The notes under the pieces were generated by a model. The model was not told where the DNA came from and did no database searches. It saw nothing but the letters and a program-made list of their open reading frames with translations. The position numbers were made by a program, and so were the translations under genes. A stretch of DNA of 64,000 nt from Polystyrenella longa (GTDB lineage Bacteria > Planctomycetota > Planctomycetia > Planctomycetales > Planctomycetaceae): assembly GCF_007750395.1 (NCBI RefSeq), contig NZ_CP036281.1, positions 4,859,001 through 4,923,000 of the forward strand, read 5' to 3'. Numbering within the stretch: the first letter of the stretch is position 1; the number at the start of each line of letters is the position of its first letter. Shown here one piece after another: positions 34,928-45,350 of the stretch.

Positions 34928-37879
34928 ATGCCCAACTCCTCCTTCGCCGATGGCTCTGATCCCCAACTTGATGAGGACCTTTCCTCTCAGGAAGGTGATG
35001 CGTCCACGGAACAATCTGAAGAGAAGGATGATCAACCCGCCAGCACGGTTAAATCAGATAAGCTGCTGGATGAGGTTAGCAATGAAGACGATGCTCCGTT
35101 GACCTACTCAACGCGAGAACAGGGTCTCGACCAGGATACGGTGCTACGGGTGCCTTCAACGGGCTCGTCAGTCAACGCTCCACCGCCGACCGATCCGATG
35201 CTTCCCACCGTATCGCCACTGGCCGATGGAGATATCTCACCCTCTGAAGTTCGTTTTCGTCTTTTCCCACGAGAGCAGGGTTTACCGGCCGATGCTCCCC
35301 TTCCCGAAACTGCGGGGATCGTCCTGGGGCACTTTCGTATAGAAGAACGAATTGGCGCGGGAGGCATGGGCGCCGTTTTCAGAGCGATTGATGAGCGGCT
35401 GCAACGAATCGTGGCACTCAAGGTCCTCTCACCCACACAGCTACATCAACCGGACGCCATTCAGCGGTTTCGCAATGAGGCCCGCTCGGCTGCCCGACTT
35501 GATCATGAAAACATTGCCCGTGTTTATTATTTCGGTGAAGAAAAAGGGGTTCACTTCATCGCATACGAGTACGTCATTGGACCGAACGTACGCCAACTCA
35601 TCCATCAGGAAGGTCGATTGAAGCCAGCCGATGCCGTGTATTACACCCATCAGGTTGCTTCCGCATTAAATCACACTTCGGCTGCTGGTGTGATTCACCG
35701 CGATATTAAACCCTCCAACATCATCGTCACTCCGGCCGGAATGGCGAAACTCGTAGACCTGGGGCTGGCCCGACAAGAGTCGACAGAATCGCAAGGTGAT
35801 TTAACAGTTGCCGGAACCACGCTCGGAACGTTTGACTATATCGCCCCTGAACAGGCGAAAGACCCTCGTTTCGTCGATGTTCGTGCCGACATTTATTCGC
35901 TCGGTTGTTCGCTTTACCACATGTTAACTGGAGAGCCTCCTTACCCAGGTGGCACGTTCGTCCAGAAGCTATTTCACCACGAATCAAAAGAAGTCCCCGA
36001 TCCAGCGGACAAAGTTCCGAACCTGCCACCACTTCTGACTCACATTGTTCAGAAGATGATGGCCAGCGACCCGGCAGAACGCTACCCCACCCCCAATGAG
36101 CTGCTTCACGAACTGGAGCAAGTCGCGCAGCAACTCGGAATGCCGGGAGGCCCTTCGCGACCCTTTCGCCGATCCGCTCCAATCAGCAAACGACAGGCCC
36201 AATGGGAATCCTCTCTCAGCTGGATTTTTATGGCGATTCTGTTGATCGGTATGGTGATCATCATCGATGTCGTCTCCCAGAACGCCACGACTTTATCGCC
36301 GGAAGGATCTAATTCTGAACGAAACACGGCGATTCAACCCGAAGAGAAACCGGCAGTCGATCCACCTGATCCGGGTCCGGCGAGTACTCAGGCTATCGTC
36401 CCCGCTCCAAGCACCTCAGACGATACCAACAACAGTCTGAACATGCTCGCCAATGAGGACGACTCTAATATCCCGCGTGACATTAAACCTACTGACACGA
36501 ATACTAATCCGCCTAAGACCAGTTCACCATCGAGACCACAAGACGTCAAGAAGCTATTTGTCCTTAAAAACAGCGATGGCGGAGCCGATGAAGCGTTCGC
36601 GACATTAGAGCAAGCTCTGGAGTTCTCTCCCAGAAATGGCGTGATTGAAATCGCCAGCAGCCCCGAGACTCCCATTGTGATCAACCAGCCTTTTCAACTG
36701 GTTAAAAAGTCGATCACCTTACGCTCGGCTTCCGGGACACGCCCCCGCATTCAATTCCGGTACGAATCAAAACGGTCCTCCAGCTACGAAGGGCTGATCG
36801 ATCTGCGGGATAATTGCTCGTTAAGTCTCCACAACCTCGATCTGGAATTTCAGATTGATCCCTTGTTCTCAGATTCGGTTCCGACCTTGTTCACTCTGAT
36901 GGGTAAAGGCAATTCGCTGCTCATGTCCGGTTGCAGCGTGACTGTTCTTAAGAGTGGTCTTAAGAAGGCAAGCATCGTCCGTGTTAAACGACCAACCGAA
37001 TTGAACGATGTCAATACATTCACTCCTACGTTGGCGGTCGATCCGGATGCGAATAAAGCGGAGATTGAGATCTCCAGTTCCTTCTTCCGCGGACAGGCAC
37101 GGCTTTTCCAGATTGATGTTGTTGTTCCGACACGGATAGCAATTAACAAAAGCGTAGTTGCCGCAGATACCGATACAATCTACCTGGAAAACAGTAATAC
37201 GGGTGTATGGCCGTTATCCAATTTTGAAAAAGCACCGGAAGGAACGTCCTCTCTCGAACTCAATATCGCGCAGTCCACTTTTCTATGCGGCGGTCCATTT
37301 TTCAATCTCGATTGGACATTGGACAGCCTCGCTGAAATCCCACCGATGCAAATCCACTCCGCTAACAATGTTTTTATCTCACATCCGAGTGGCCACACAT
37401 TCCTGCAAACGCACATCGTGGACAAGCAGCAAACGGTTAGCCTGATACATTTTCTTCCAGAACGATTGAAATGGAACGATCGGAAAGGTTCTGACTACTT
37501 CAGCGAATTCGGTAGCTATTTTGCAAACGAATATGGAGATCGAGAACCCTTTGCCTTTGACCCACCCATCTCTGATATTCAAGCGTGGCGAAGACTTTGG
37601 CGAAACGCGTCGGAACGTGAATTGACTTCTAAAGAAACGACCGTTCAGCCTAAGGGCGTTACTCCCAATATTCCCGTTGTCAATTTAACGCTGGAAGATT
37701 TTTTTCTAGAGGGGGAACCGGGCGAGAACTCCCCCGTTAAAGGGAGTTCCGACGGACAGAACGATGCCGGTGCTCCAATTAAAGAATTGATCGACTTGAT
37801 GCCAACCATCAGTCCAACGTCGAAGCCTTCCGAAAAGCCCAATTCAGCCGGCGGCCGAAACCAGGCGGCTACTTCGTAA
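34928..37879 (+). CDS. Ser/Thr protein kinase with extracytoplasmic beta-helix-like domain
   Basis: 983 residues from ATG 34928 (a TTG one codon earlier is possible). Residues 1-~130 are acidic and disordered. Hanks kinase domain ~135-405: [11 protein letters not shown], lysine in VALKVLS, catalytic loop [12 protein letters not shown], metal loop VDLGLAR (DLG rather than DFG), and [13 protein letters not shown] membrane segment follows at ~428-450, then a Pro/Ser/Asn-rich linker. The C-terminal ~430 residues look like a right-handed beta-helix ([35 protein letters not shown] repeats) with a final disordered tail. The outer half may sense a surface ligand. Its stop overlaps the convergent PfkB gene by 11 bp. 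Confidence 0.92.
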   Translation: MPNSSFADGSDPQLDEDLSSQEGDASTEQSEEKDDQPASTVKSDKLLDEVSNEDDAPLTYSTREQGLDQDTVLRVPSTGSSVNAPPPTDPMLPTVSPLADGDISPSEVRFRLFPREQGLPADAPLPETAGIVLGHFRIEERIGAGGMGAVFRAIDERLQRIVALKVLSPTQLHQPDAIQRFRNEARSAARLDHENIARVYYFGEEKGVHFIAYEYVIGPNVRQLIHQEGRLKPADAVYYTHQVASALNHTSAAGVIHRDIKPSNIIVTPAGMAKLVDLGLARQESTESQGDLTVAGTTLGTFDYIAPEQAKDPRFVDVRADIYSLGCSLYHMLTGEPPYPGGTFVQKLFHHESKEVPDPADKVPNLPPLLTHIVQKMMASDPAERYPTPNELLHELEQVAQQLGMPGGPSRPFRRSAPISKRQAQWESSLSWIFMAILLIGMVIIIDVVSQNATTLSPEGSNSERNTAIQPEEKPAVDPPDPGPASTQAIVPAPSTSDDTNNSLNMLANEDDSNIPRDIKPTDTNTNPPKTSSPSRPQDVKKLFVLKNSDGGADEAFATLEQALEFSPRNGVIEIASSPETPIVINQPFQLVKKSITLRSASGTRPRIQFRYESKRSSSYEGLIDLRDNCSLSLHNLDLEFQIDPLFSDSVPTLFTLMGKGNSLLMSGCSVTVLKSGLKKASIVRVKRPTELNDVNTFTPTLAVDPDANKAEIEISSSFFRGQARLFQIDVVVPTRIAINKSVVAADTDTIYLENSNTGVWPLSNFEKAPEGTSSLELNIAQSTFLCGGPFFNLDWTLDSLAEIPPMQIHSANNVFISHPSGHTFLQTHIVDKQQTVSLIHFLPERLKWNDRKGSDYFSEFGSYFANEYGDREPFAFDPPISDIQAWRRLWRNASERELTSKETTVQPKGVTPNIPVVNLTLEDFFLEGEPGENSPVKGSSDGQNDAGAPIKELIDLMPTISPTSKPSEKPNSAGGRNQAATS

Positions 37880-38852
37880 GTTCTTCAACTTCTTCCGCAG
37901 AGAATTTCTGCTCCATGCGGGCGCCCAATTGGCTTACGATTCGTGCTGCCGCATGCGACGCCAGGTGTCCCGCCAGTTTCCAATCCATGCCGTGGGTAAT
38001 TCCATACAGCAGCCCTGCTGCATACATGTCACCAGCTCCGGTCGTGTCGATCGCTTTCGTGGAAACGCCTTCGACGGGAATGACTTCCCCTTCGTGCATA
38101 ATAATCGAACCGTTCGGGCCCAAGGTCATCGCGACGTTCTCACACCGTTCGTGCAACCATTTAACGCACTCGACGGTATCGTCCAGCTGAGCGAGGCTTT
38201 TGGCTTCGTCTTCATTACAAAACAGCAAGTCGACAGAGTTTTCAATCAGCTCGATAAATTCGTCCCGAAACAAGTTGATGAGAAACGGATCAGAAACAGT
38301 GAACGCAACTTTCACTCCATTTTTCTTTGCCAATTCCATTGCCTTCAGTGCGGCTTTCTTCGGCTCTTCCTCTGTGAAGAGATAACCTTCAACATACACA
38401 TAGGTCGCTTCTTTAATATGATCTTCCTGAATGTCATCGGGAGTCAATTTTGAAGAGACTCCTAATGTGGTCAACATGGTCCGTTCTGCATCTTCTGTGA
38501 TAAGAATCACACAAGTACCACTGTGACCTTCCACATTCGGTGTCTCGATCGTGACTCCCAGTTCCCGCATGTCTTCGAGAAAGAAGCTACCGATCTCATC
38601 ACTTCCCACCTTGCCTGCATAAGCGACCTTGCCCCCAAAGTCCGCGATACCAATGATCGTGTTCGCGGCGGACCCGCCTGCACAGCGATTTATCGGGACA
38701 CCGGAGATAGCCCCGAGGACTCGTTCCTGAGTCTGCTCGTCGACCAAAGTCATGATTCCCTTTGAGAAATCGAGTGCCGTGAGAACCTCATCGCTCACCT
38801 GTGCCTGAATATCAACCAGAGCATTGCCCACACCGTACACGTCATACTTCAT
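37869..38852 (-). CDS. PfkB-family sugar/nucleoside kinase, adenosine-kinase-like
   Basis: 327 residues. N-terminal [16 protein letters not shown] and [12 protein letters not shown] are PfkB signature-1 segments, and [16 protein letters not shown] is signature 2 with the catalytic Asp. The overall layout, starting [18 protein letters not shown], is that of adenosine kinase-like proteins found widely in bacteria; ribokinase or fructokinase activity cannot be excluded. ATP-dependent phosphorylation in the cytosol. Upstream, a GC-rich palindrome CCGCGGCCGCGG lies between it and the divergent rdgB. Confidence 0.92.
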   Translation of the reverse strand: MKYDVYGVGNALVDIQAQVSDEVLTALDFSKGIMTLVDEQTQERVLGAISGVPINRCAGGSAANTIIGIADFGGKVAYAGKVGSDEIGSFFLEDMRELGVTIETPNVEGHSGTCVILITEDAERTMLTTLGVSSKLTPDDIQEDHIKEATYVYVEGYLFTEEEPKKAALKAMELAKKNGVKVAFTVSDPFLINLFRDEFIELIENSVDLLFCNEDEAKSLAQLDDTVECVKWLHERCENVAMTLGPNGSIIMHEGEVIPVEGVSTKAIDTTGAGDMYAAGLLYGITHGMDWKLAGHLASHAAARIVSQLGARMEQKFSAEEVEELTK

Positions 38853-39099
38853 TCGATTTCATCCGTCTGTCAAATAATTGAGGGCCGCCCCGCGGCCGCG
38901 GTCAGTAATAAAGGTTCCGGGGCGATTCTAGTTTGTGGTCCTGCTGTTCAACAGACATACCGGTCGATTTGTCCGTCTACCCTTTGAATTCCCTGAAATT
39001 GCGGCGAGCTTGCTTTGGATCGACTTGGGATCGCTTGACAGTCCGGAACGAGAGCTGGAGACTGTTGATCTGATTCTCCCTTAAAAGAAAGCTTCCCAG

Positions 39100-39723
39100 A
39101 TGAATGCCCAGTCTGCATCCAATCGCTTAATCATCGCCAGTCGAAACCAGAAGAAAACTGGAGAGATCCGCGACCTGCTGGCTCCGTGGAAGATCGAAGT
39201 CAAATCTGTCGGTGATTTTCCAGATGTTCCGAAGACAATCGAAGATGGGGAAACCTTTGCTGCGAACGCCGCTAAAAAAGCCGCGAAAGTCGCCACCGCC
39301 TTAAACTCGTGGGCACTGGGCGAAGATAGTGGATTGTGTGTCGCTGCGTTGGGAGGCGCTCCTGGCATCTATTCCGCTCGATTTTCGGGGGAAAACGCGA
39401 ACGACGATCTGAATAACGCCAAACTACAGGAAGAATTGAAAAACGTCTCTGACGACAAGCGAAATGCCTTTTACATCTGCCATGTTGCTGTCTCCGACTC
39501 TGAAGGAAATGTTCAGCTCTCCATGGAAGCCGAGTGTCATGGGCGGATTACGCGGGATCCTAGGGGAACCAATGGGTTTGGATACGACCCGTATTTTCTG
39601 ATTCCCGAATACGGACGTACGTTTGGCGAATTCAAACCGATCGTCAAAAGGCAGATCAGTCATCGGGCACGGGCGTTTAGACAATTACTTCCAAAACTGG
39701 TTTCCCTGCTTAAACAGCAATAA
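39100..39723 (+). CDS. rdgB: XTP/dITP diphosphatase (RdgB/HAM1)
   Basis: 207 residues. N-terminal LIIASRNQKKTGEIRDLL corresponds to the family's S/T-x-N-x-x-K-x-x-E nucleotide-binding motif. LGEDSGLCVAALGGAPGIYSARFSG carries the metal-binding Asp and substrate-pocket residues. Near the end, GTNGFGYDPYFL and the SHRARAFRQL helix are the two other signatures. It hydrolyses non-canonical purine triphosphates (XTP, dITP) to monophosphates, keeping them out of DNA. All key residues present. Confidence 0.96.
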   Translation: MNAQSASNRLIIASRNQKKTGEIRDLLAPWKIEVKSVGDFPDVPKTIEDGETFAANAAKKAAKVATALNSWALGEDSGLCVAALGGAPGIYSARFSGENANDDLNNAKLQEELKNVSDDKRNAFYICHVAVSDSEGNVQLSMEAECHGRITRDPRGTNGFGYDPYFLIPEYGRTFGEFKPIVKRQISHRARAFRQLLPKLVSLLKQQ

Positions 39724-39834
39724 CTGGCTGAGAAAAAGCTTGAAATTTCGGTCTTTCTGCTTACCCCGTTGGTGCGGTAAAATAGCAGAACTTCCAACCC
39801 GATATTCACGCCGAATTCAATCTGAGCCTGTCAT

Positions 39835-41460
39835 ATGCTTTTAATGCGGAACCGTTTCACGCAGCCCCTTCGAACAGTAGCCAGTCATCGAATCACGATG
39901 CTGTTCATCTTGATCTGTCTGTTCTCTTCACTCGTCGCCGAGGCCGCCAGTCCGCGAACGTTGGAAATGATCCGGGCCGAGCACCTGGAGTTACAGGAGA
40001 AGGCGACTTTCTCGCTTCAGAAAATGGGAGAACAGCTGGAAGTCCTTCAGGCTCCTGAGTTAGCTGCCCGCATGTTCAAGCTGGCCAAGCCGGCCAAACT
40101 TTCAATGAACAGAGTCGTATCCCTACAAAAGGAAATGCAGCCTGAACTCGATCCTGATCTTCCGCGTGAAGTCTACGCCATTTTGAAGATACAACGGGAA
40201 TTCAGCCAGACACACGCCAATCGCTTGTATGTTTTAGCACGACGAGCATCCAAAATCGGGTATCCGGCCTATGCCTACGGAATTATTCAGGAAGTACTCC
40301 GCTTCGATCCCGATCATCAAGTCAGTCGTAAGATCATGGGTTACGAGCGATACGACAGCCAATGGTTAACGCCGTTTGAAAAACGAATGGCGAAGAATAA
40401 TTTCATCGAACACGACCAGTTCGGTTGGGTCAAAGAGGCCCATGTCGCCAGGTACGAAGCAGGGGAGCGGTTTTATGACAACCGCTGGATTTCGGCTGCG
40501 CGTGAGCAGGAAATGCGGCGCGATCTCAGCAATGCCTGGACGATTGAAAGCGAACATTTCGTCATCAAGACGAATCATAGCCACGAACGAGGGGTCGATA
40601 TCTCCCGTAAGTTGGAGAATTTCCATCGATTTTTCTACCAGACGTTCCACTCGTTTTTCACGACCCCCCAGCAGATGGAACAGCTATTCGATAATTCATC
40701 ACGTAACCTGAGTCGTAGCCTGGGTGAACGGCATCAAGTCTTTTTTTTCAATTCGAAGGACGAATATGTCGCGCATCTGGCTCGCAAGATTCCGGGAATG
40801 ATTATCAACGAGGCTGGTCAGCGAGTCCCTAAAATATCTATTACCAATGGACTGTACCTGACAGCGGATCAAATTTCGTATTTTTACCATGACCCGAATG
40901 CGCGGGACGACTCTGTGCTCTACCATGAAGCCACGCATCAAATCTTCTTTGAAAGTGCTCCCCGCCGCCGACAAGTTGCCGAGAAAGAGCACTTCTGGCT
41001 GATGGAAGGCATTGCGTGTTACATGGAGTCTTTCGAATTGCAGGACGACGATACCTGGACCGTTGGAAACATCCTTCACGATCGCTTTTATGCATCGCGC
41101 GTCCGACTCCTGGAAGACAATCATTATATTCCACTTCAACAATTCTGCGGCATGAGTCTCTATCAGTTTCAGGGGCACCCTCGATTGGCCTGGAACTATT
41201 CTCAAGCTTCCGGGTTAACACACTTCCTGATGCACTATGAAGATGGGCTCTACCGCGATGCGTTAATAGAACATCTCGTTCAGATTTATAACGCAGCCGG
41301 TGCCCGTCCGCGTCCAGTCGCCAATCTGTCACAGCTGACCCAAACCAGCTACGAAGAACTCGACCGCCAATACGCCGAATACATCAAAGTCCAGTCGATC
41401 GAAGAAAAAGAACTCCTGAAAGAACTGCAATTCAACCCCCAAATCAAAGACCTGAATTAA
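39835..41460 (+). CDS. Secreted DUF1570 family protein with HExxH motif
   Basis: 541 residues. Signal peptide ~residues 1-38 (SHRITMLFILICLFSSLVAEAA). N-terminal half is helical. H364-E-A-T-H368 lies in VLYHEATHQIFFE, followed by FWLMEGIACYMESF, the second part of a zinc-peptidase site. DUF1570 proteins are common, uncharacterised planctomycete secreted proteins. The C-terminal ~50 residues (QLTQTSYEELDRQYAEYIKVQ) are coiled-coil-like. Predicted periplasmic peptidase or peptidase-like; substrate unknown. Confidence 0.88.
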   Translation: MLLMRNRFTQPLRTVASHRITMLFILICLFSSLVAEAASPRTLEMIRAEHLELQEKATFSLQKMGEQLEVLQAPELAARMFKLAKPAKLSMNRVVSLQKEMQPELDPDLPREVYAILKIQREFSQTHANRLYVLARRASKIGYPAYAYGIIQEVLRFDPDHQVSRKIMGYERYDSQWLTPFEKRMAKNNFIEHDQFGWVKEAHVARYEAGERFYDNRWISAAREQEMRRDLSNAWTIESEHFVIKTNHSHERGVDISRKLENFHRFFYQTFHSFFTTPQQMEQLFDNSSRNLSRSLGERHQVFFFNSKDEYVAHLARKIPGMIINEAGQRVPKISITNGLYLTADQISYFYHDPNARDDSVLYHEATHQIFFESAPRRRQVAEKEHFWLMEGIACYMESFELQDDDTWTVGNILHDRFYASRVRLLEDNHYIPLQQFCGMSLYQFQGHPRLAWNYSQASGLTHFLMHYEDGLYRDALIEHLVQIYNAAGARPRPVANLSQLTQTSYEELDRQYAEYIKVQSIEEKELLKELQFNPQIKDLN

Positions 41461-41503
41461 CTAGACTTCTTGAGAGCGATTGTATTCAAGCGGTTCCCAC
41501 CGG

Positions 41504-42952
41504 TTAGAAATCCTGGAAGGGGCGGCGGGGTTCGCTGGCATTCATTTCGGCTTTCCAGGCTTTGAATCGGGCCTGAAGATGGGAGAGTACTTCCGGGTGT
41601 TCTTCGGAAAGATCCCGTTGCTCGCCGATGTCGGTGCTGAGATCATAGAGACCTTTTCCTTTACGGGAAGCGACCCATTTGTATTTGCCGACGCGGGCCG
41701 CCCGATCGTTGCGGCGTTCCCAGAACATTTCCTGACGGGGAGAGGTCTCTTCCCCCGACAGCACAGAGAGCATGTCGAACCCGTCATATGTGACTCCTTC
41801 CGGCAGTTCCGCACTCGCAAGTTGGACGAAGGTTGGGAACAATTCCAGTGCTGTAAGAAAATCGTCGTTCACCGTTCCAGCTGGAATGACTTTCGGGTAA
41901 CGGGCGATAAAGGGAACACGAATTCCCCCCTCAAACATCTGCCCTTTGAAACCTCGCAGTGGACTGTTATCAGCCGCCCCAGAACCTCCGTTATCTGAGA
42001 AGAAGATGACCAGTGTTTCCTCGCGCAATTGATGTTCATCCAAAGCCGCGAGAACTTCACCAATCGCATCATCCATTGAGGTGACGGCTGCGAGGTATTC
42101 CAGTCGGCGTTTTTCTTTCGAAGGAACCTGAGCCGGTTTTCCGTACCGTGTCCCCTCGGTTAATGTATCCTTCAGGTGAGGGTACATCGTTTTGTATTTT
42201 TTTGGAGCCTGTGCAGCTCCTCGAATCGCCGGATCCAGATTCGAAGCACCGTGTGGCGCGTTAAAGGGAAGATACAAAAAGAACGGGTTCGCTTTATTCT
42301 TTTCGATGAACTGAATCGCCTCTCGTTTAAAGAGATCAGTCGCATAGGTCCCTTTATCTTCTGTAGTCGGGGTGTTTTGCCGAAACATCGAAGGGATGCC
42401 GTAACGCTCATGAGTAAAATAGTCGATCCCCGTATTCGTCAGTCCGTAAAATTCATCGAAGCCATTTTGAAGTGGAAGATATCGCTGCAGTTGTCCCCCG
42501 TCCCATTTGCCAAAGATACCGTTCTGGTATCCCTGCTCTTTTAAAACATCGGATATCATGATTTCCCGAACGTCCATTCCCAGAATTCGCTCTGGAGAGA
42601 CTGCGTATTCCGCTGCGGGAATCTTACGCCCGAAATCGGCAACGTCGTTGCGGATCATGTCGTAGAGACCGTTTCGCTGAGGGTACCGGCCAGTCAAGAT
42701 GCTTCCCCGAGAGGGGGTACAGGCGGGCCAGGTCACATAGAAGCTGGTGCAACGGACTCCGTCCGCCGCCAACTGGTCAAGGTGAGGCGTAAGAACTTCA
42801 TCCGATCCCGCGCACCCCAGATCCTGATAACCCTGATCATCGCTGACAATGAGCACGATATTGGGCAACCGTTCCGCTCCCGACGTTTGAGATAGCGAGC
42901 AGAACATCAGCAACAGAGAAAAGAGGCAGGCGCAACCAGTCCGGATAAGCAT
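41504..42952 (-). CDS. Secreted sulfatase (formylglycine type)
   Basis: 482 residues. Signal peptide ~1-26 (CLFSLLLMFCSLSQTSGA). Metal residues in IVSDDQGYQDLG; sulfatase signature C78-T-P-S-R82 followed by GSILTGRYP, where Cys78 would be converted to formylglycine by a sulfatase-modifying enzyme. FSDNGGSGAADN holds the second Asp-Asn pair. Late segments RVPFIARYPKVIPAG and GKYKWVASRKGKGLYDLSTD are typical of arylsulfatase/heparan-type bacterial enzymes. Extracellular or periplasmic; probably removes sulfate from polysaccharides. Convergent with the DUF1570 gene. Confidence 0.95.
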   Translation of the reverse strand: MLIRTGCACLFSLLLMFCSLSQTSGAERLPNIVLIVSDDQGYQDLGCAGSDEVLTPHLDQLAADGVRCTSFYVTWPACTPSRGSILTGRYPQRNGLYDMIRNDVADFGRKIPAAEYAVSPERILGMDVREIMISDVLKEQGYQNGIFGKWDGGQLQRYLPLQNGFDEFYGLTNTGIDYFTHERYGIPSMFRQNTPTTEDKGTYATDLFKREAIQFIEKNKANPFFLYLPFNAPHGASNLDPAIRGAAQAPKKYKTMYPHLKDTLTEGTRYGKPAQVPSKEKRRLEYLAAVTSMDDAIGEVLAALDEHQLREETLVIFFSDNGGSGAADNSPLRGFKGQMFEGGIRVPFIARYPKVIPAGTVNDDFLTALELFPTFVQLASAELPEGVTYDGFDMLSVLSGEETSPRQEMFWERRNDRAARVGKYKWVASRKGKGLYDLSTDIGEQRDLSEEHPEVLSHLQARFKAWKAEMNASEPRRPFQDF

Positions 42953-43216
42953 GTCGGAAAACCTTTGTGATAGATGAACTGATCGGAGTTAACACGTCAG
43001 TTTTATCATCAAAGGAGGGCAGTCCTCTGTCAAGCACGGAGAAAGTCGGGCACTCAGAAGAAAGACGAAGGCTGAGGAGATAGACGAATCAATCAGAGAT
43101 TGGTTACTGCAGAGAAAGCGTCACTAAGAGCAATTGGAGAAATCAAAAAGAGTCAGTGATTCGACTTCTCGACTGATCAGATTCAAAACGCCGTCGTCAG
43201 CAGGCGAGTTGAAAAG

Positions 43217-43290
43217 CACCCCGGGCAGGATTCGAACCTGCGACCCTCGGTTTAGAAGACCGATGCTCTATCCAGCTGAGCTACCGGGGC
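43217..43290 (-). tRNA. tRNA-Arg (anticodon UCU)
   Basis: Complete 74-nt cloverleaf on the minus strand: acceptor GCCCCGG / CCGGGGT (first pair G-U), D arm GCTC-GAGC, anticodon loop CTTCTAA, T arm GCAGG-TTCGAAT-CCTGC. It decodes AGA. CCA is not encoded. Confidence 0.97.
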
Positions 43291-43745
43291 TTGAAACAGA
43301 AAACGAACTCCAAGCCCGCTTTCCTTCGATCAGTGCAGAGTCTATCAAATCGTATTTCGACCGCAAAGGGGCAACTCGGAATTACAACCTCAATTCCCCG
43401 AGTGGAGACATGAAAGTTGAGCAATTCCCCCCCCTGACTTCGTTTACGACAGGGCATGAGATCAACGGGTTCGCCTGTCCTCTAATGAAGCCGCTCGTCC
43501 CCCAATGTGACGCCTCAAGTCGCTTTCGTCTTGATGCTTCGCGCGCGAGGGGTAGTTCTTCAGGGACAAATTTACGTTTCTCGTGCAAGAATCCAGACTT
43601 AGATCAAGCCCTATTCGCGGCATAATCGTGATATTTTGACATTCGTCGTAAGATTGGCAATAGCGTTACAACCGGAACAGCCGATACGACTGGTACGACC
43701 GATTATCACATTCGAGGCGTCGGTTTGCACGGAGATTAACACGTT
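43291..43745. other. Intergenic region, 455 bp
   Basis: Holds the tRNA-Arg promoter candidate on the minus strand and the leader of the BBP7 gene. An open frame overlapping the tRNA is spurious. Nothing else recognised. Confidence 0.4.
43339..43366 (-). promoter_or_regulatory. Candidate promoter of tRNA-Arg
   Basis: On the minus strand TTGCGG (43366-43361), 16-bp spacer, TAGACT (43344-43339); the -10 ends 49 nt before the tRNA 5' end. Confidence 0.35.
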
Positions 43746-45302
43746 ATGAAACTGGAATGGGCAGTGGGTTTGACGACCAGGATACCAAATATGGCCAGTC
43801 GCCTTTTAAAAATGATCTTACTTTGTACCGCCGGCATCGCTTTAAGCAGCGAAGCTTGGGCTCAGGGACCAGCCATGAATGGCTATGGCCCCCCGGAGCA
43901 GGTCCATTTACCGACTTGGAATGATCTCGAGGATCCCAACCATTGGAATCAACTTCCGCTGGGAACGGGACAACCTGTGGCTTCTGGCTACAGTCAAAGC
44001 TCGATGGCCCCGCCGATGCTTCCACCGCACATGCAACCGATGGGACCCGGGCACCAACCGGGAATGTCGTACCATCAAGGTTCGACGGTAACATCACGAG
44101 CCGCCGATTACACCATGGATGATCCTTGGGACCAACCCAGCGAGTTTGAAAGATTCCTGGGAGCGGTCGTAAAGAATTCCTGGTTCCGAGCAGACTACTT
44201 GCTCTGGTCGATGGATGGACCTGGAAACAAAGTCGTCGGTAATCCTCTGGTTTCTGGAGACCTAGTCTCTGACGTCGTCATTTCTACCGACAACGTTTTT
44301 GACTCCCGCGAGTATTTCACTTGGTACAATCTGGCTGACGATGACGTCACGGTCGTTCCATTTGCTGTAAGCCGAGCCCTCGACCTTGAAGGAATCAGCT
44401 TTAGTGATAAGAGCGGATTTCGAGGTACCCTAGGTGTTCCTTTGACATCGGGCGAATTTCAAATCAGTAGCTTTATCGTTGGACAGGCAGCTGATAATGT
44501 GTACGGAACTGATATTCCTGCTGAGTTAGGAATATTTACCACAGGTCCCAGAATCGATCTCGGTTACGTCGATTATGTTCCACTTCCTAAATATTATAAT
44601 CTTCCCGTTACCGTTAACGGTCAAATTGCTTCCCCTATCGCTCCCCAATTGGTTTATGACGAGATGCGAATCCGCATGACGAATAACGTCTGGGGAGGAG
44701 ATGCCAAGTACCTAATTGACTTGCCTAATCAAAAACAATATGGATTAGTGGCACGGCCATTAGTAGGGGCGATGTACCTTGCTATTCATGAAAACATATC
44801 CACGGACGCAATTCGTGACAACCGATATAACGTATGGGCCACTACTGGCGAATTACACATGAGTCAGGACTCCTTCAACAATATTTATGGTGCAACATTG
44901 GGGCTTAACCTCGAGTTTCGCCACGAATACTTTACTCTGGGTGTTGAGCCCAAAGGCCTGATTGGTTTTAACACCTATCGAACCCGTGTCAGAACCGAGG
45001 ACCTCGCCTTTGACGGTGAGAAATATTCTGTGCAAGAAACTAAGACGGAATACTCTCCGCTGATCGACCTACAGGTTTATGCCAGGGCACATCTCACAGA
45101 ACGATTCTCCGTTTTCTTCGGCTATGATTTGAAATATGCCATGAAGGTCGCCCGACCCGCAAATCAAACCCGCTATAATGTAATTGGTACATCTGATGAA
45201 ACTGGATCAGTAGCGGAACAGACCGACTTCTCCATCTCTTCCAGCTTGGACCAATTCAAAGTGGATGGCCTGACCATTGGTGGCGAATTCCGCTTCCATT
45301 AA
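43746..45302 (+). CDS. BBP7-family outer-membrane beta-barrel protein
   Basis: 518 residues; an internal ATG at 43791 (MASRLLKMILLC) would give a cleaner signal peptide and may be the true start. The signal region ends SSEAWAQ. Residues ~40-120 are Pro/Gly/Met-rich. The barrel domain opens with SWFRADYLLWSMDGPG, the diagnostic start of the planctomycete BBP7 family, and ends GLTIGGEFRFH, a typical beta-signal with a final aromatic-type strand. Alternating strands cover ~320-518. Predicted outer-membrane porin-like protein; cargo unknown. A terminator follows 53 bp after the stop. Confidence 0.88.
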   Translation: MKLEWAVGLTTRIPNMASRLLKMILLCTAGIALSSEAWAQGPAMNGYGPPEQVHLPTWNDLEDPNHWNQLPLGTGQPVASGYSQSSMAPPMLPPHMQPMGPGHQPGMSYHQGSTVTSRAADYTMDDPWDQPSEFERFLGAVVKNSWFRADYLLWSMDGPGNKVVGNPLVSGDLVSDVVISTDNVFDSREYFTWYNLADDDVTVVPFAVSRALDLEGISFSDKSGFRGTLGVPLTSGEFQISSFIVGQAADNVYGTDIPAELGIFTTGPRIDLGYVDYVPLPKYYNLPVTVNGQIASPIAPQLVYDEMRIRMTNNVWGGDAKYLIDLPNQKQYGLVARPLVGAMYLAIHENISTDAIRDNRYNVWATTGELHMSQDSFNNIYGATLGLNLEFRHEYFTLGVEPKGLIGFNTYRTRVRTEDLAFDGEKYSVQETKTEYSPLIDLQVYARAHLTERFSVFFGYDLKYAMKVARPANQTRYNVIGTSDETGSVAEQTDFSISSSLDQFKVDGLTIGGEFRFH

Positions 45303-45350
45303 AAAAGGCATTGTCGAAGACGTGCAGCGACGTTCGTAAGTGAAGTCAAT

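Noticed and set aside
38889-38904. GC palindrome CCGCGGCCGCGG between the PfkB-type gene and rdgB
   Set aside because: Low sequence complexity; such GC palindromes occur often and no second copy or promoter link was found.
40699-41332. Long antisense open frames inside the DUF1570 gene
   Set aside because: They mirror the codon pattern of the real gene and have no start context or domain.
43134-43625. Plus-strand open frame across tRNA-Arg
   Set aside because: It contains the complement of a complete tRNA gene and no recognisable domain.
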